From Oscillospiraceae bacterium (GTDB lineage Bacteria; Bacillota; Clostridia; Oscillospirales; Acutalibacteraceae), in NCBI GenBank assembly GCA_031262985.1, contig JAISGQ010000018.1, forward strand, positions 62,001-126,000: DNA of 64,000 nt, in the 5' to 3' direction. The notes under the pieces are model-generated. The model worked only from the letters and a program-made list of their open reading frames with translations. It ran no database searches and was not told where the DNA came from. The translations under genes and the position numbers were made by a program. Each line of letters opens with the position of its first letter. The first letter of the stretch is position 1. This document shows, piece by piece, positions 52,660 to 62,586 of this stretch.

Positions 52660-53111
52660 TTTTCCGCTCCTCCCTCAAAATCAAGCGGAGTATCAACTCC
52701 GTCTATCTCAAATATTCTGCCGTTTTCGCCGTCCTTTTCGATTCTCACAGAGAGGTGGTTTTCGGGCAGCGCGTTCTCGATATTTTCGCTCCACTCGATT
52801 ACCATCACTCCGTTTTCGAGGTAGTCGAAGAAGCCCGTAGAATACAAATCCTCTAAACTTACAACACGGTACATATCGAAGTGAAACAGCCTGCAACGCC
52901 CCTCATGCTCGTGGACAAGCGCGAAGGTAGGACTTGATATTTCGCTCTCGTCAATAGAGAGACCCTTGGCAAGTCCCCGTATAAACGTAGTTTTTCCTGC
53001 TCCCAAATCGCCGAACATGGCAATGCACTCCGCGCCGCGAAGAGCTGAGCCGAGGATAAAGCCGAGCTGTCTGCTCTCGCTCTCCGACTGAGTTTTATAT
53101 ATATACTTCAT
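52656..53111 (-). CDS. tsaE: tRNA threonylcarbamoyladenosine biosynthesis ATPase TsaE
   Basis: GDLGAGKTTFIRGLAKGL; SPTFALVHEHEGR. Confidence 0.96.
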   Translation of the reverse strand: MKYIYKTQSESESRQLGFILGSALRGAECIAMFGDLGAGKTTFIRGLAKGLSIDESEISSPTFALVHEHEGRCRLFHFDMYRVVSLEDLYSTGFFDYLENGVMVIEWSENIENALPENHLSVRIEKDGENGRIFEIDGVDTPLDFEGGAEN

Positions 53112-53113
53112 TA

Positions 53114-54775
53114 TCAGAACAATCCGCTTATAATTCCGTTAGCGTCGAGGTCGATATTTTCTGCGGCAGGCTTTTTCGGAAGTCCCGGCATGGTCATGAC
53201 GTCGCCCGTCATGACTACTGCAAAGCCCGCTCCGTTGGAGATTCTGACCGAGCGAACGGTAATCGCAAAGCCCGAGGGATGTCCCAGCAACGCGGGATTG
53301 TCGGAGAGTGAGTACTGCGTTTTAGCTATGCACACAGGCATATCGGCGGCGAGGGAGGCAATCTCCGCCATCTCCTTTTTCGCGCCGTCGGTGAAAATAA
53401 CGTCATTTGCGCCGTAGATTTTGGAGGCTATCGCTCTTACTTTGTCCTCCAGACTGAGCGAGAGGTCGTACATAAATGTAAAGTTGTTTTCCTTTTCAGC
53501 CGCTTCGCACACCTTTTGGGCAAGCTCTATGCCTCCCTCTCCGCCCTTGGCGAATACGCTCGAAACAGCGAAGGACGCGCCCTTTGCCCCGCAGTAGCGG
53601 CAGATAAACTCCGTCTCCTCGGCGGTGTCGGTGAGGAAGCTGTTTATGGTTACCACAACGGGAACTCCGAATTTCTTGAGGTTTTCGATATGCGCCCCTA
53701 AATTCACTATTCCCCGCTCCAGCGCGTGCATACTGTCGTCGGCTACCTTAGGATTAACCCTGCCGTTGTACTTCAATGCGCGTACTGTCGCCACAAGCAC
53801 GATAGCAGCAGGAGTAAGCCCCGCCATTCTGCACTTTATGTCGAGGAACTTCTCCGCCCCTAAATCCGAGCCGAAGCCCGCCTCCGTTATGCAGTAGTCG
53901 GAAAGGCTGAGTGCCAGCTTAGTCGCTCTGACGGAGTTGCAGCCGTGAGCGATATTTGCAAACGGTCCGCCGTGCATGAGTGCGGGAGTTCCCTCCAGCG
54001 TTTGTACAAGATTAGGCTTTATCGCGTCCTTTAGGAGAGCCGCCATCGCTCCCTGCGCGTTTAAATCGGAGGCGAATACGGGTTCTCCGCTGTATTTATA
54101 TGCCACTAAAATTTTAGAAAGCCTGTTCTTTAAGTCCTCCGCGTCGAGGGCGAGGCACAAAATCGCCATGACCTCACTCGCAACGGTAATGATGAAGCCG
54201 TCCTCGCGTGGTACTCCGTTAATTTTGCCGCCCATGCCTATGACCGTGTTTCGCAATGCGCGGTCATTCATGTCGAGGCATCTCTTTATAACTACGCGGC
54301 GCGGGTCGATGGAAAGTGCATTGCCCTGCTGCAGGTGGTTGTCGAGCAAGGCGCAGAGGAGATTGTTCGCAGACGTAATGGCGTGCATATCGCCCGTAAA
54401 GTGGAGGTTTATGTCCTCCATGGGAACTACCTGTGAGTAGCCGCCGCCTGCCGCGCCTCCCTTTATGCCGAACACAGGACCGAGAGACGGCTCACGAAGG
54501 GCGATAACCGCCTTCTTGCCTATCTTCGCCATAGCCTGCCCGAGACCTATAGTGGTGGTAGTCTTTCCTTCTCCCGCCGGAGTGGGGTTGATGGCGGTGA
54601 CTAAGATGAGCTTGCCCGAGGCTTTTTTGCTGTAGTCGGCAATTGCCCGCTCCGTTATCTTTGCCTTGTATTTTCCGTAAAGCTCAAGGTCGTCAGAGGA
54701 GATTCCCAAATCTCCCGCAATGCTTTCGATAGGACGCATTATCGCTTCCTGTGCGATTTCTATGTCTGTTTTCAT
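53114..54775 (-). CDS. fhs: Formate-tetrahydrofolate ligase
   Basis: [34 protein letters not shown]-type region [11 protein letters not shown]. Confidence 0.97.
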   Translation of the reverse strand: MKTDIEIAQEAIMRPIESIAGDLGISSDDLELYGKYKAKITERAIADYSKKASGKLILVTAINPTPAGEGKTTTTIGLGQAMAKIGKKAVIALREPSLGPVFGIKGGAAGGGYSQVVPMEDINLHFTGDMHAITSANNLLCALLDNHLQQGNALSIDPRRVVIKRCLDMNDRALRNTVIGMGGKINGVPREDGFIITVASEVMAILCLALDAEDLKNRLSKILVAYKYSGEPVFASDLNAQGAMAALLKDAIKPNLVQTLEGTPALMHGGPFANIAHGCNSVRATKLALSLSDYCITEAGFGSDLGAEKFLDIKCRMAGLTPAAIVLVATVRALKYNGRVNPKVADDSMHALERGIVNLGAHIENLKKFGVPVVVTINSFLTDTAEETEFICRYCGAKGASFAVSSVFAKGGEGGIELAQKVCEAAEKENNFTFMYDLSLSLEDKVRAIASKIYGANDVIFTDGAKKEMAEIASLAADMPVCIAKTQYSLSDNPALLGHPSGFAITVRSVRISNGAGFAVVMTGDVMTMPGLPKKPAAENIDLDANGIISGLF

Positions 54776-54879
54776 TTTCAAATCTCTCCCAATTTTCAGT
54801 AAAATACTTTAAAATATCGCGAAATATTTAAATTTCAAAGTATTATAACATATTATTCACAATGAATAAAGTATTTTAC

Positions 54880-54908
54880 TTGAAGTAAAGTCAAAATAAT
54901 TATATAAT
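54880..54908 (+). promoter_or_regulatory. Sigma-A-type promoter of the rodA-like gene
   Basis: TTGAAG (54880), 17-bp spacer, TATAAT (54903). Confidence 0.65.
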
Positions 54909-54951
54909 ATAATGCGAATTATGATATTTTATAATATTTAAGGATGATGAT

Positions 54952-56118
54952 ATGCAAAAGACAAGGAATATAGGGAGAAATATCCCGAATAAAATATTAA
55001 ACGCACTTTTAGGCTACGTGAAAACAACGAATATCCCCATGTGGATTACTATGCTCAGTGCGACTGTTTTCAGCTGCCTGCTTGTGTACAGCGCGACATG
55101 GCAAAACGGCAACAGAAACATTATCGTGCAGATGTCCGCCTGCGCTCTCGGCTACACGGGAGCTATAATACTCTCCACCATGGACTACGAACAGCTCGGC
55201 GAGCTTTGGTATATTGTGGGCGGAGGCTGTATACTGCTGGTTGCGGCTACATACGTTTTAGGTTTTACCTCATATGAACAAGCGGACGACAGGGCGTGGC
55301 TGAACATCTTCGGTGTCAGCTTTCAGCCGTCGGAGCTTATGAAAATCGGCTTTATTATCACCTTCTCCTACCACCTCGCCAAGGTGGTTAAGGCGGGGCA
55401 GATAAACGCCGTGCCTCAGCTCCTCATGCTACTTGGACACGCCATGATTCCTATAGGAATGATTCTTCTTCAGGGTGATACGGGAACTGCGATGGTATTT
55501 ATGCTTATGACCGTTATTATGTTTTTCAGCAGCGGTATCAGCTGGAAGTACATCGCGGCGGCGTTTGTCCTCTTCCTCGCCGCATTGCCTATACTCTGGG
55601 AATATGTCATTCCGGAGTTCCAGAAACAGCGTATTTTGGTTGTATACAACCCTCAGGCGGGAGACGAGGCGGACGGTCTCTACCAGCAGACACTCGGACG
55701 AATGGCACTCGGCTCGGGCGGAGTTTCAGGTCAGGGCTGGCGGCAGGGACAGATGGCTCAGTCGGAAATCATCCCCGAGGACTACACCGACTTTATTTTT
55801 ACAGTTGCGGGAGAGGAATTCGGCTTTATAGGGACAAGCCTTATTGTTATCATTCTCCTCACAATTATGATATTTACCCTGCGTACCGCCTTTAAGGCGA
55901 GAGACCCCATGGGCAGGTTTATGTGTATGGGATTTTTCGGGATTGTCGCGATTCAGACAATATTCAACTTGGGAATGTGCCTTGTAGTTCTGCCCGTTAT
56001 CGGTATCACCCTGCCGTTTTTCAGCGCGGGAGGTTCTTCAAGTATGTGTCTGTACTTCGGCTTCGGGCTGGTGCTGAGCGTGTATGCGCGTCAGAATGAG
56101 GTAAGTCTGCAAATTTAG
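54952..56118 (+). CDS. rodA: FtsW/RodA/SpoVE family SEDS protein
   Basis: SFQPSELMKIGFIITFSYHLAK; GDTGTAMVFMLMTVIMFFSSG; LPFFSAGGSSSMCLYFGFGLVLSV. Confidence 0.93.
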   Translation: MQKTRNIGRNIPNKILNALLGYVKTTNIPMWITMLSATVFSCLLVYSATWQNGNRNIIVQMSACALGYTGAIILSTMDYEQLGELWYIVGGGCILLVAATYVLGFTSYEQADDRAWLNIFGVSFQPSELMKIGFIITFSYHLAKVVKAGQINAVPQLLMLLGHAMIPIGMILLQGDTGTAMVFMLMTVIMFFSSGISWKYIAAAFVLFLAALPILWEYVIPEFQKQRILVVYNPQAGDEADGLYQQTLGRMALGSGGVSGQGWRQGQMAQSEIIPEDYTDFIFTVAGEEFGFIGTSLIVIILLTIMIFTLRTAFKARDPMGRFMCMGFFGIVAIQTIFNLGMCLVVLPVIGITLPFFSAGGSSSMCLYFGFGLVLSVYARQNEVSLQI

Positions 56119-56215
56119 GCGGGGAGTGCTGCTCCCCGCACAGATAGAGTGAGTACTCCCTGCGCGGTTGGAATGGGTACTCCCTGCAAACACTGCACGA
56201 ACGGAGGTAAATTCA

Positions 56216-57535
56216 GTGAACAAAAACGCCCGCTATCTAAATACGCGCAGTGTCCTTCGCATTGCCGCAGTTTTTATGTCACTGCTGATAATACTGCTCT
56301 CCTGCGCGTGCAAAGAATCCGATACACAGCGTGTGCTTTCCGTCTGGGTTTACTCCGAGGAGTACAAAAAGATCGTTGAGTACGCGGTAAATAACAGCGG
56401 CACGAACTTTGCTGTGCCGCTCGATATAACCGTAGTTGAGTCCTCGAAGCTCTCCGAACAGCTTGCTCTCGCGGAGCAGAACGACCTCCTGCCCGACGTA
56501 GTTATGCTCTCCCCCGACAATATGGGTAAGTTTATCAATTCTGACAGCTCGCTCCCGCTCTCGGACAGCGATTTGAGCAGTGGGCTTTCGGCGGTTGAGC
56601 AGGAAGATTACTACTCCTATGCCCTCGACTTGGGGCGGGATTACGGCGGTAATCTCAAAGCACTGTGCATGAATTTTGACCCCGGAATTTTCCTCTACCG
56701 CCGCAGTATGGCAAAGGCGTATTTCGGAACGGACTCCCCCGAATTGGTGTCGGCTATGCTCTCCTCATGGGATAGCTTTCTCGGCACGGCGGAGCTTGTG
56801 AAGCTGTCCTCCGACGGGAAAACCCGCATAGTCGCAGGGCATGAGGACTTAATACGCCCCTTCTTCTCCTCCGGCTTCGGCTGGGTGAACAAGAGCGGCG
56901 ATTTATCCGTACCTGCCGCCGCCGCGGACTATTTGGATTTCGCGGAGGTTATGACAGAGCGGGAGTATTCCTACTCCGCCGCGCAGTGGTCGCAGGCGTG
57001 GCTTGCGGGAATGAACGACCCGCAGGCGGTGTTCGGATATTTCCTGTCGGGGATGGGGATAAAATACATCCTCGAACCCGCCTGCAACGAGAAGGACGGT
57101 AGCTTCGGCGACTGGGCGGCAGTGGCGGGTCCTTCCCCCTACAGCTGGAGCGGCGCGTGGCTGAGTATCCACAGCAAAAGCGACATGAAGAAGGAGAGTG
57201 CGGAGCTTCTGCGCCTCCTCACTGCCGACGGCGATACGGTGGAGAAGCACTGCCGCTACTCGAGGCTGTTCAGCGCGAGGAGGGACACGGCGGAAAGAAT
57301 TAAGTCGAACAGCCAATTTCAAGCTCCCGTGCTGGCGGGGCAGAATTACTACGAGGTGATGTATGATTCGGCGGCGAGGATGAACACTGCGAAGGGTGCG
57401 ACTGAGTACGACTCCATTGTACGCGCGGCACTATATGACTGCGCGAACTCTGTCACCTCGGGACAGAAATCACGAGCGGATGCTCTGATGGAGTTTTCGG
57501 CTACTGTGAAAGCGGCAGTTAGCGCAGGGGAGTAA
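56216..57535 (+). CDS. Putative extracellular solute-binding lipoprotein
   Basis: GTG at 56216 after ACGGAGG; signal peptide with lipobox LLSC; periplasmic-binding-like composition. Confidence 0.75.
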   Translation: MNKNARYLNTRSVLRIAAVFMSLLIILLSCACKESDTQRVLSVWVYSEEYKKIVEYAVNNSGTNFAVPLDITVVESSKLSEQLALAEQNDLLPDVVMLSPDNMGKFINSDSSLPLSDSDLSSGLSAVEQEDYYSYALDLGRDYGGNLKALCMNFDPGIFLYRRSMAKAYFGTDSPELVSAMLSSWDSFLGTAELVKLSSDGKTRIVAGHEDLIRPFFSSGFGWVNKSGDLSVPAAAADYLDFAEVMTEREYSYSAAQWSQAWLAGMNDPQAVFGYFLSGMGIKYILEPACNEKDGSFGDWAAVAGPSPYSWSGAWLSIHSKSDMKKESAELLRLLTADGDTVEKHCRYSRLFSARRDTAERIKSNSQFQAPVLAGQNYYEVMYDSAARMNTAKGATEYDSIVRAALYDCANSVTSGQKSRADALMEFSATVKAAVSAGE

Positions 57536-57587
57536 TGCTCCCAACCACAAATAATACAAATTTTAGTAAATTTATATGTCTTTTTTG

Positions 57588-57616
57588 TTGATTATATAAA
57601 ATATCTGTGCTACAAT
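57588..57616 (+). promoter_or_regulatory. Sigma-A-type promoter of the phosphoribosyltransferase gene
   Basis: TTGATT (57588), 17-bp spacer, TACAAT (57611). Confidence 0.6.
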
Positions 57617-57655
57617 AACTGCAAGTCCTGTAAATAAAATTTGTGGAGGTCAGTT

Positions 57656-58291
57656 ATGGAATCAAGAGCATACGAATTGTCGTCAAGCGTCAACAAGAAA
57701 CTTAAAATAAGCGTTATCCCCGGTCATTTTGCCACAAACCATTCGCACATCACCCACTATATAGATTTGACCAAGCTTAAAACCTCACACGTACACGCCC
57801 GCAACACCGCAGTGGAGCTTGCCTCCCGCTATGTCGCCACCGATATTGACAGCATTATCTGCATGGACGGCATGGAGGTAATAGCGGCGTTTTTGGCAGA
57901 GGAGCTTGCCTCCGCAGGCAGCGGAGTGAACAGGGAGAAGAGCATACGCATAATTACTCCCGAATACAATCAGAACAATCAGATGATTTTCAGGCACAAT
58001 GTGGAGAAGGCGGTTTGGAATAAGCGCGTGTTAATCCTCCTTGCCTCGGCTACTACGGGAAAGACTATAAACCGTTCGCTCGAGTGCATAAAGTACTACA
58101 ACGGCGAGGTTGTGGCTGTAGCCGCTATATTCAGCGCGGCTCAAAGTGTGCAGGATATTGATATTGTCTCCCTGTTTTCTGAGGAGGACATTGTGGGGTA
58201 TAACACATATAGCTTCACCGACTGCCCCTACTGCGCGGAGAAGACCAAGATTGACGCTATTGTCAACGCGTATGGGTATTTGAAGATTTAG
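57656..58291 (+). CDS. Orotate phosphoribosyltransferase-like protein
   Basis: PRTase-like fold; IDSIICMDGMEVIAAFLAEEL and RVLILLASATTGKTINRSLECIKYYNG; ATG at 57656 after GGAGG. Confidence 0.75.
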   Translation: MESRAYELSSSVNKKLKISVIPGHFATNHSHITHYIDLTKLKTSHVHARNTAVELASRYVATDIDSIICMDGMEVIAAFLAEELASAGSGVNREKSIRIITPEYNQNNQMIFRHNVEKAVWNKRVLILLASATTGKTINRSLECIKYYNGEVVAVAAIFSAAQSVQDIDIVSLFSEEDIVGYNTYSFTDCPYCAEKTKIDAIVNAYGYLKI

Positions 58292-58329
58292 GGGGAGTAG
58301 GAAATACTAATAATAAAATAAGGAGGTTA

Positions 58330-58383
58330 GATGGTGTGGACACAAGTTAAAATGCTTGGATTTTAAACCGTGTCCACACCATC
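58330..58383. repeat. 54-nt inverted repeat in the 5' leader of the 58393 lipoprotein gene
   Basis: GATGGTGTGGACAC ... GTGTCCACACCATC, 14-bp perfect arms, inner TTAAAAT/ATTTTAA pairing, flanked by TTA/TTA. Confidence 0.9.
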
Positions 58384-58392
58384 TTAGTATTT

Positions 58393-58845
58393 ATGAAGAG
58401 AATTATTGTTCTAATAACTGTTTTTTTCGGCGCGTTATTGTTTTTCATGGGATGTTCTTACGACAAAACTCCGCCTACCTCTTCTGCCCTGCCTGATGGT
58501 GCATACGAACTTGAAGATAAAAGAATTAATAAGACAAACCTCACAGGAAAATATATGAGTTCAGACGATTCTGAATTTTTCTTCGAAATCTATGAAGATT
58601 ATGCGATATTATCTGATAAATGGGAAACATATATCGGTTTTTCAGGAGAATATGAATCGAAAATTTTAGAGATTGAATATAGGAAAGATGAAAACAGAGT
58701 ATACCTAAACTTTGTATTTGTGATTCCAAAAGAAACAAGTAATCTATGCCTTTCTTTTTATTCTGATGGAGAAGAAGAAATTCATTCATTCACTTGGTTT
58801 GATAATGTTTTCCCTGAGGAGAAAGTTATTCTTGTAAAGCAGTAA
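58393..58845 (+). CDS. Small uncharacterised lipoprotein
   Basis: 150 aa; signal peptide with lipobox FMGC. Confidence 0.75.
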   Translation: MKRIIVLITVFFGALLFFMGCSYDKTPPTSSALPDGAYELEDKRINKTNLTGKYMSSDDSEFFFEIYEDYAILSDKWETYIGFSGEYESKILEIEYRKDENRVYLNFVFVIPKETSNLCLSFYSDGEEEIHSFTWFDNVFPEEKVILVKQ

Positions 58846-58938
58846 AACCATATGTATCGTTATCAATTAAGTTTTGACGCACTCCCTTTTTCATGCATGA
58901 AGGAGTGTAGTTTCACACAAGCGCAAACCTCCCTAACA

Positions 58939-59096
58939 CCGCCCGCAGGCGGCACTTCACATCATGAAATCTTATTTCATGATACCTTCACATAATGAAA
59001 TTTCATTTCATGTCACTTCACGTCATGAAATTTCATTTCATGTCACTTCACAAAAAACAGCTATAGAAAAACTTCGTTTTTCTATAGCTGTTTTTT
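58939..59096. repeat. CTTCAC-linked hairpin array (family 2, copy 2), ending in a 21-bp terminator hairpin
   Basis: CCGCCcgcaGGCGG, then three ~30-bp units of ATGAAATttcATTTCAT type separated by CACTTCAC, then AAAAAACAGCTATAGAAAAACttcGTTTTTCTATAGCTGTTTTTT. Confidence 0.88.
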
Positions 59097-59099
59097 ACT

Positions 59100-59771
59100 T
59101 CACCCTATCATCTTGCTCCGTATCTGCTTGATGATAGCCTTTTCCCGACGCGAGACCTGAACCTGCGTCATCCCCAGCTCCTCGGCAGTCTGGTTCTGCG
59201 TCTTTCCCTTGAAGTAGCGAAGGAAAATCAGCATTCTGTCCTCCTTGCCGAGTTCGCTGACAAGCTGCCGCACCGCAAGCGTATCGGTCAGGGAATCATC
59301 GAAGGTTTCGGTAGGCAGGTCAAGCTCAAGATTCTCGCTGGAGTCGCCCTCCACGGTGAGTGAAACAGGGTGCTGTGACGCGTTTATAGCCTCGGACACC
59401 GCCTCCGCATCGACATTGAGCATATCGGCAATTTCCGATATGTGCGGGGCTTGTCCGTTCTGCGCCGAAAACTCGGCAGTAGCACGCGCCACCTTCATGC
59501 CAAGCTCCTTTAGCGAGCGCGACACCTTGACCGCGCCGCCATCGCGAAAAAGGCGACGTATTTCTCCTAATATCGCCGGTACTGCGTAGGTGGAAAAGCG
59601 TATGCCGCGCTCCTTGTCGAACCCGTCAGCAGCCTTAATCAGTCCCATACATCCCGCTTGGTAGAGGTCGTCATACTCTATCCCTCTGCCTATATATCTT
59701 CTGGCGCATGAGTGGACAAGCCCGAGATTTTCCGAAATAAATTCATTTCGCTCAGTTGTCATTTCGCTCAC
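59100..59771 (-). CDS. sigF: Sporulation sigma factor sigma-F
   Basis: 223 aa sigma-70 family; GIEYDDLYQAGCMGLIKAADGFD; last gene of the spoIIA operon. Confidence 0.94.
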   Translation of the reverse strand: MSEMTTERNEFISENLGLVHSCARRYIGRGIEYDDLYQAGCMGLIKAADGFDKERGIRFSTYAVPAILGEIRRLFRDGGAVKVSRSLKELGMKVARATAEFSAQNGQAPHISEIADMLNVDAEAVSEAINASQHPVSLTVEGDSSENLELDLPTETFDDSLTDTLAVRQLVSELGKEDRMLIFLRYFKGKTQNQTAEELGMTQVQVSRREKAIIKQIRSKMIG

Positions 59772-60198
59772 GCCGAATCAGGTATTTTTCCAGAATTACG
59801 GTAGTGCCGCGCCCCTCGGTGGACCTGACCTTCAGCTTGTCCATAAAGCTCTCCATCACGGCAAAGCCAAGCCCCGCACGCTCCTCACCTCCCGTAGTAA
59901 AGAGCGGTTCCATCGCCTGCTTTACGTCGCCTATCCCGCAGCCTGTATCGCGTATTTTCACCGACACCTTGCCGTCCTCAAAGATTTTGGAATGTATGTA
60001 GATGTTGCCTATACTATCCTTATAGGCGTGGACTATGCAGTTGGTCACAGCCTCGGAAACTGCTGTTTTTATATCCGTAATTTCGTCTATGGTAGGGTCG
60101 AGCTGTGCCACAAACGACGCAACGGCAACACGCGCGAAGCTCTCGTTCGAGGAGCAGCTCGGCATTACCAATCTCATTTCATTTATAGGCTTCTTCAT
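59752..60198 (-). CDS. spoIIAB: Anti-sigma-F factor SpoIIAB
   Basis: GHKL kinase: AVSEAVTNCIVHAY, IRDTGCGIGDVKQAMEPLFTT. Confidence 0.95.
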   Translation of the reverse strand: MKKPINEMRLVMPSCSSNESFARVAVASFVAQLDPTIDEITDIKTAVSEAVTNCIVHAYKDSIGNIYIHSKIFEDGKVSVKIRDTGCGIGDVKQAMEPLFTTGGEERAGLGFAVMESFMDKLKVRSTEGRGTTVILEKYLIRRERNDN

Positions 60199-60515
60199 CT
60201 TTTAGTTCCTCCGGTTTCTATTGAAAGTCGTCCTAATCCCGCCATTTTTATCATCCTCGACACTGTCCTCGACGTGTTCTCTATTCTGAGAGTTCCGCCA
60301 AGCTCGTTCATCAGCCTATGCCTTCCCATAATCAGACCGATACCTGAGCTGTCCATAAAGCCTATCTCCGCAAAATCGAGAATCAGGAGTTTAGGGTGAG
60401 TTTTCTCCACCTGCGCGTCGATTCGCTCCCTCGCTTCTCTCGCGCTGTGATGGTCAATTTCCCCGACAAGAAGGGCTTTCATCTCCTCCCCCTCTGTCGT
60501 TATTCTGACTGTCAT
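60195..60515 (-). CDS. spoIIAA: Anti-anti-sigma factor SpoIIAA
   Basis: STAS domain LILDFAEIGFMDSSGIGLIMGR; ATG at 60515 follows GGAGGTG (track start 60572). Confidence 0.94.
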   Translation of the reverse strand: MTVRITTEGEEMKALLVGEIDHHSAREARERIDAQVEKTHPKLLILDFAEIGFMDSSGIGLIMGRHRLMNELGGTLRIENTSRTVSRMIKMAGLGRLSIETGGTKR

Positions 60516-60667
60516 CAAATTTAACACCTCCGCTGAGTTATGTACTCCTTGTAGTCCGAAAATCTCTACCACAAAAGAATAACCTAACGGCAGTGCGGTT
60601 TCCCGCGAAATCAGTCGATGGACAAATATTTATTTTGTCTTTGGAGCAGTACCGCACATCTCCCCTG

Positions 60668-61957
60668 CTACATCTCTCCTACCATGTCAATTATACTCCC
60701 CCTGAGTTCTCCCGCAAGGTAGAGTGAGCCGCAAATGAGCACCGCCTCGTCCTCCTTGCAGCTGCCTATCGCGTAGGAGAGAGCCGTGTGCTTATCCTCA
60801 AACCGCTCAGCAGGGACAAAGCGGGAGCATAGCCGACATAGCTCCTCCTCGCTCATCGCTCTCGGATTGTCGGGAGAAACGGCGAGTATTTTCATAAAAT
60901 GAGGAGTGAGGATGGAGAGCGTCTTCTCCACATCTTTATCCCTGAGCATCCCCATAATCGCCGTGATTTTCACATCGGGGAGCAGTCTGGTGAGAGTATC
61001 AGACAGTGCTTTCGCTCCGTTCGGGTTGTGAGTGCCGTCTAAAATTACGAGCGGACGCCTTGACATAATCTCAAATCTCGCAGGGAAGCGGGCGGCGGCT
61101 ACTCCTTCGAGAATCGCGCTGTCATCTATCAACACCGATTTTCCTCTCAGCACATCCACGGCGGAAAGCACAGTTGCGAGGTTCTCCGCCTGATACCTTC
61201 CGGCAAGGGGGAGAAATATCCGCTTGCCGGAGTAGGCAACCTCCGTCCCCTCTATTGATTCAAAGATTATGTCAACCGAATCGGCGGAGCAGAAGTGTAT
61301 CGCACTGCCCTTCTCCTTCGCCGTTGATTGGAGGACGGAAACTACCTCCTCCTTTTGATTTGCAGCGACTACGACATCGCATCCGCACTTGATAATACCG
61401 GCTTTCTCATACGCAATTTTCGCGTATGTATCGCCTAATATGTCGGTGTGATCGAGTGCGATTCGCGTTATCACGGAGCAGAGGGGGGATTTTATGATGT
61501 TTGTCGCGTCAAACCGTCCTCCCAGCCCTGTTTCGAGAACCACGAGGTCGCACTGCTCCTTGGCGAAGTAGGAGAACGCCGCCGCTGTTATCAGCTCGAA
61601 CTCGGTTATCACGAGGGACTGCTCCTCCATTTGATTTACAAGCGGGAGGAGGTGGTCAATCTGCTCGGCGAAGCTCTGTTTCGGAATCATACTGCCGTTT
61701 ACACTTATTCTCTCTCTGAAATCGGAGATATACGGGGAGATGTACAACCCCGTTTTGTACCCTGCCGCTTGGAGTATGGAGGCGAGCATGGCGGCGGTAC
61801 TCCCCTTGCCGTTAGTTCCGGCTATGTGGATGAATTTGAGTTTATCCTGAGGGTTTCGGAGCATTGCCATAAGCTGCTCAATTCGCTCTAAGCCGGGTTT
61901 TATACCGAATTTAAGTCTGTCGCTCACAAACTGCCGCGACTGCTCATATGAAAGCAT
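60668..61957 (-). CDS. folC: Folylpolyglutamate/dihydrofolate synthase
   Basis: IHIAGTNGKGSTAAMLASILQAAGYKTGLYISPYI; LDGTHNPNGAKAL. Confidence 0.96.
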   Translation of the reverse strand: MLSYEQSRQFVSDRLKFGIKPGLERIEQLMAMLRNPQDKLKFIHIAGTNGKGSTAAMLASILQAAGYKTGLYISPYISDFRERISVNGSMIPKQSFAEQIDHLLPLVNQMEEQSLVITEFELITAAAFSYFAKEQCDLVVLETGLGGRFDATNIIKSPLCSVITRIALDHTDILGDTYAKIAYEKAGIIKCGCDVVVAANQKEEVVSVLQSTAKEKGSAIHFCSADSVDIIFESIEGTEVAYSGKRIFLPLAGRYQAENLATVLSAVDVLRGKSVLIDDSAILEGVAAARFPARFEIMSRRPLVILDGTHNPNGAKALSDTLTRLLPDVKITAIMGMLRDKDVEKTLSILTPHFMKILAVSPDNPRAMSEEELCRLCSRFVPAERFEDKHTALSYAIGSCKEDEAVLICGSLYLAGELRGSIIDMVGEM

Positions 61958-62024
61958 ATTGTTTCCTCCAAATTACAAACTGTTGACGGAAAACTGCCTA
62001 TTAAAGCATATTACCTACAAATTA

Positions 62025-62237
62025 CAATCTGTTGCCAAGGAGGCAAAAGTTTAGGTCAAGCCTTTTCAAAGGCTTGCAGGTTCTTAGGACGGCGTCCTAA
62101 GTCGCCCTCCGCAGAGGGTGAAATCTTTTATCGTCAGAAAAACGCAGGAGGGGTAGGGAGAAATGTCCCTAAGGACATTTCTCCCGTAGGGGAACCCTCG
62201 TCGGGGGTTCCCCTGTGTAGGTCGCCTTGCGACCTAC
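62025..62237 (+). repeat. Multi-hairpin repeat family 1, copy d
   Basis: Same module order as copy b, with compensatory stem differences. Confidence 0.93.
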
Positions 62238-62278
62238 TTCTTGCTAATACTAACATCTTGTTGATTAGTGTTAAACTT

Positions 62279-62311
62279 ATAGGGTTTTGCCGCGTTGCGG
62301 CAAAACCCTAT
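62279..62311. repeat. Perfect 15-bp hairpin between repeat copies d and e
   Basis: ATAGGGTTTTGCCGC-gtt-GCGGCAAAACCCTAT. Confidence 0.9.
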
Positions 62312-62357
62312 AAAGATGTGCCAACAGATTATAACTCCATGAAGGAGTTAGTAATAA

Positions 62358-62569
62358 GTAGGTCGCAAGGCGACCTACACAGGGAACCCCCGACGAGGGT
62401 TCCCTACGGAGAAAATGTCCTTAGGGACATTTTCTCCTACCTTCCTGCGTTTTCTGACGCTAAAAGAGTTTCGCCATCTGCGGATGGCGAGTCAGGGCTC
62501 TGCCCTAACAACCCGCAAGCCTTTACAAAGGCTTGACCCAAATTCTAACTCCTTGGCAACAGATTTTAG
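62358..62569 (-). repeat. Multi-hairpin repeat family 1, copy e (inverted relative to d)
   Basis: Reverse complement has the full module order; starts 17 nt after the valS stop in valS sense. Confidence 0.93.
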
Positions 62570-62586
62570 TAGGATAACAGTCAAAA

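Noticed and set aside
58960-59050. CRISPR-like tandem repeat pattern
   Set aside because: Only three units, linkers of about 8-10 nt that are themselves conserved, and no cas genes; better explained as a hairpin array.
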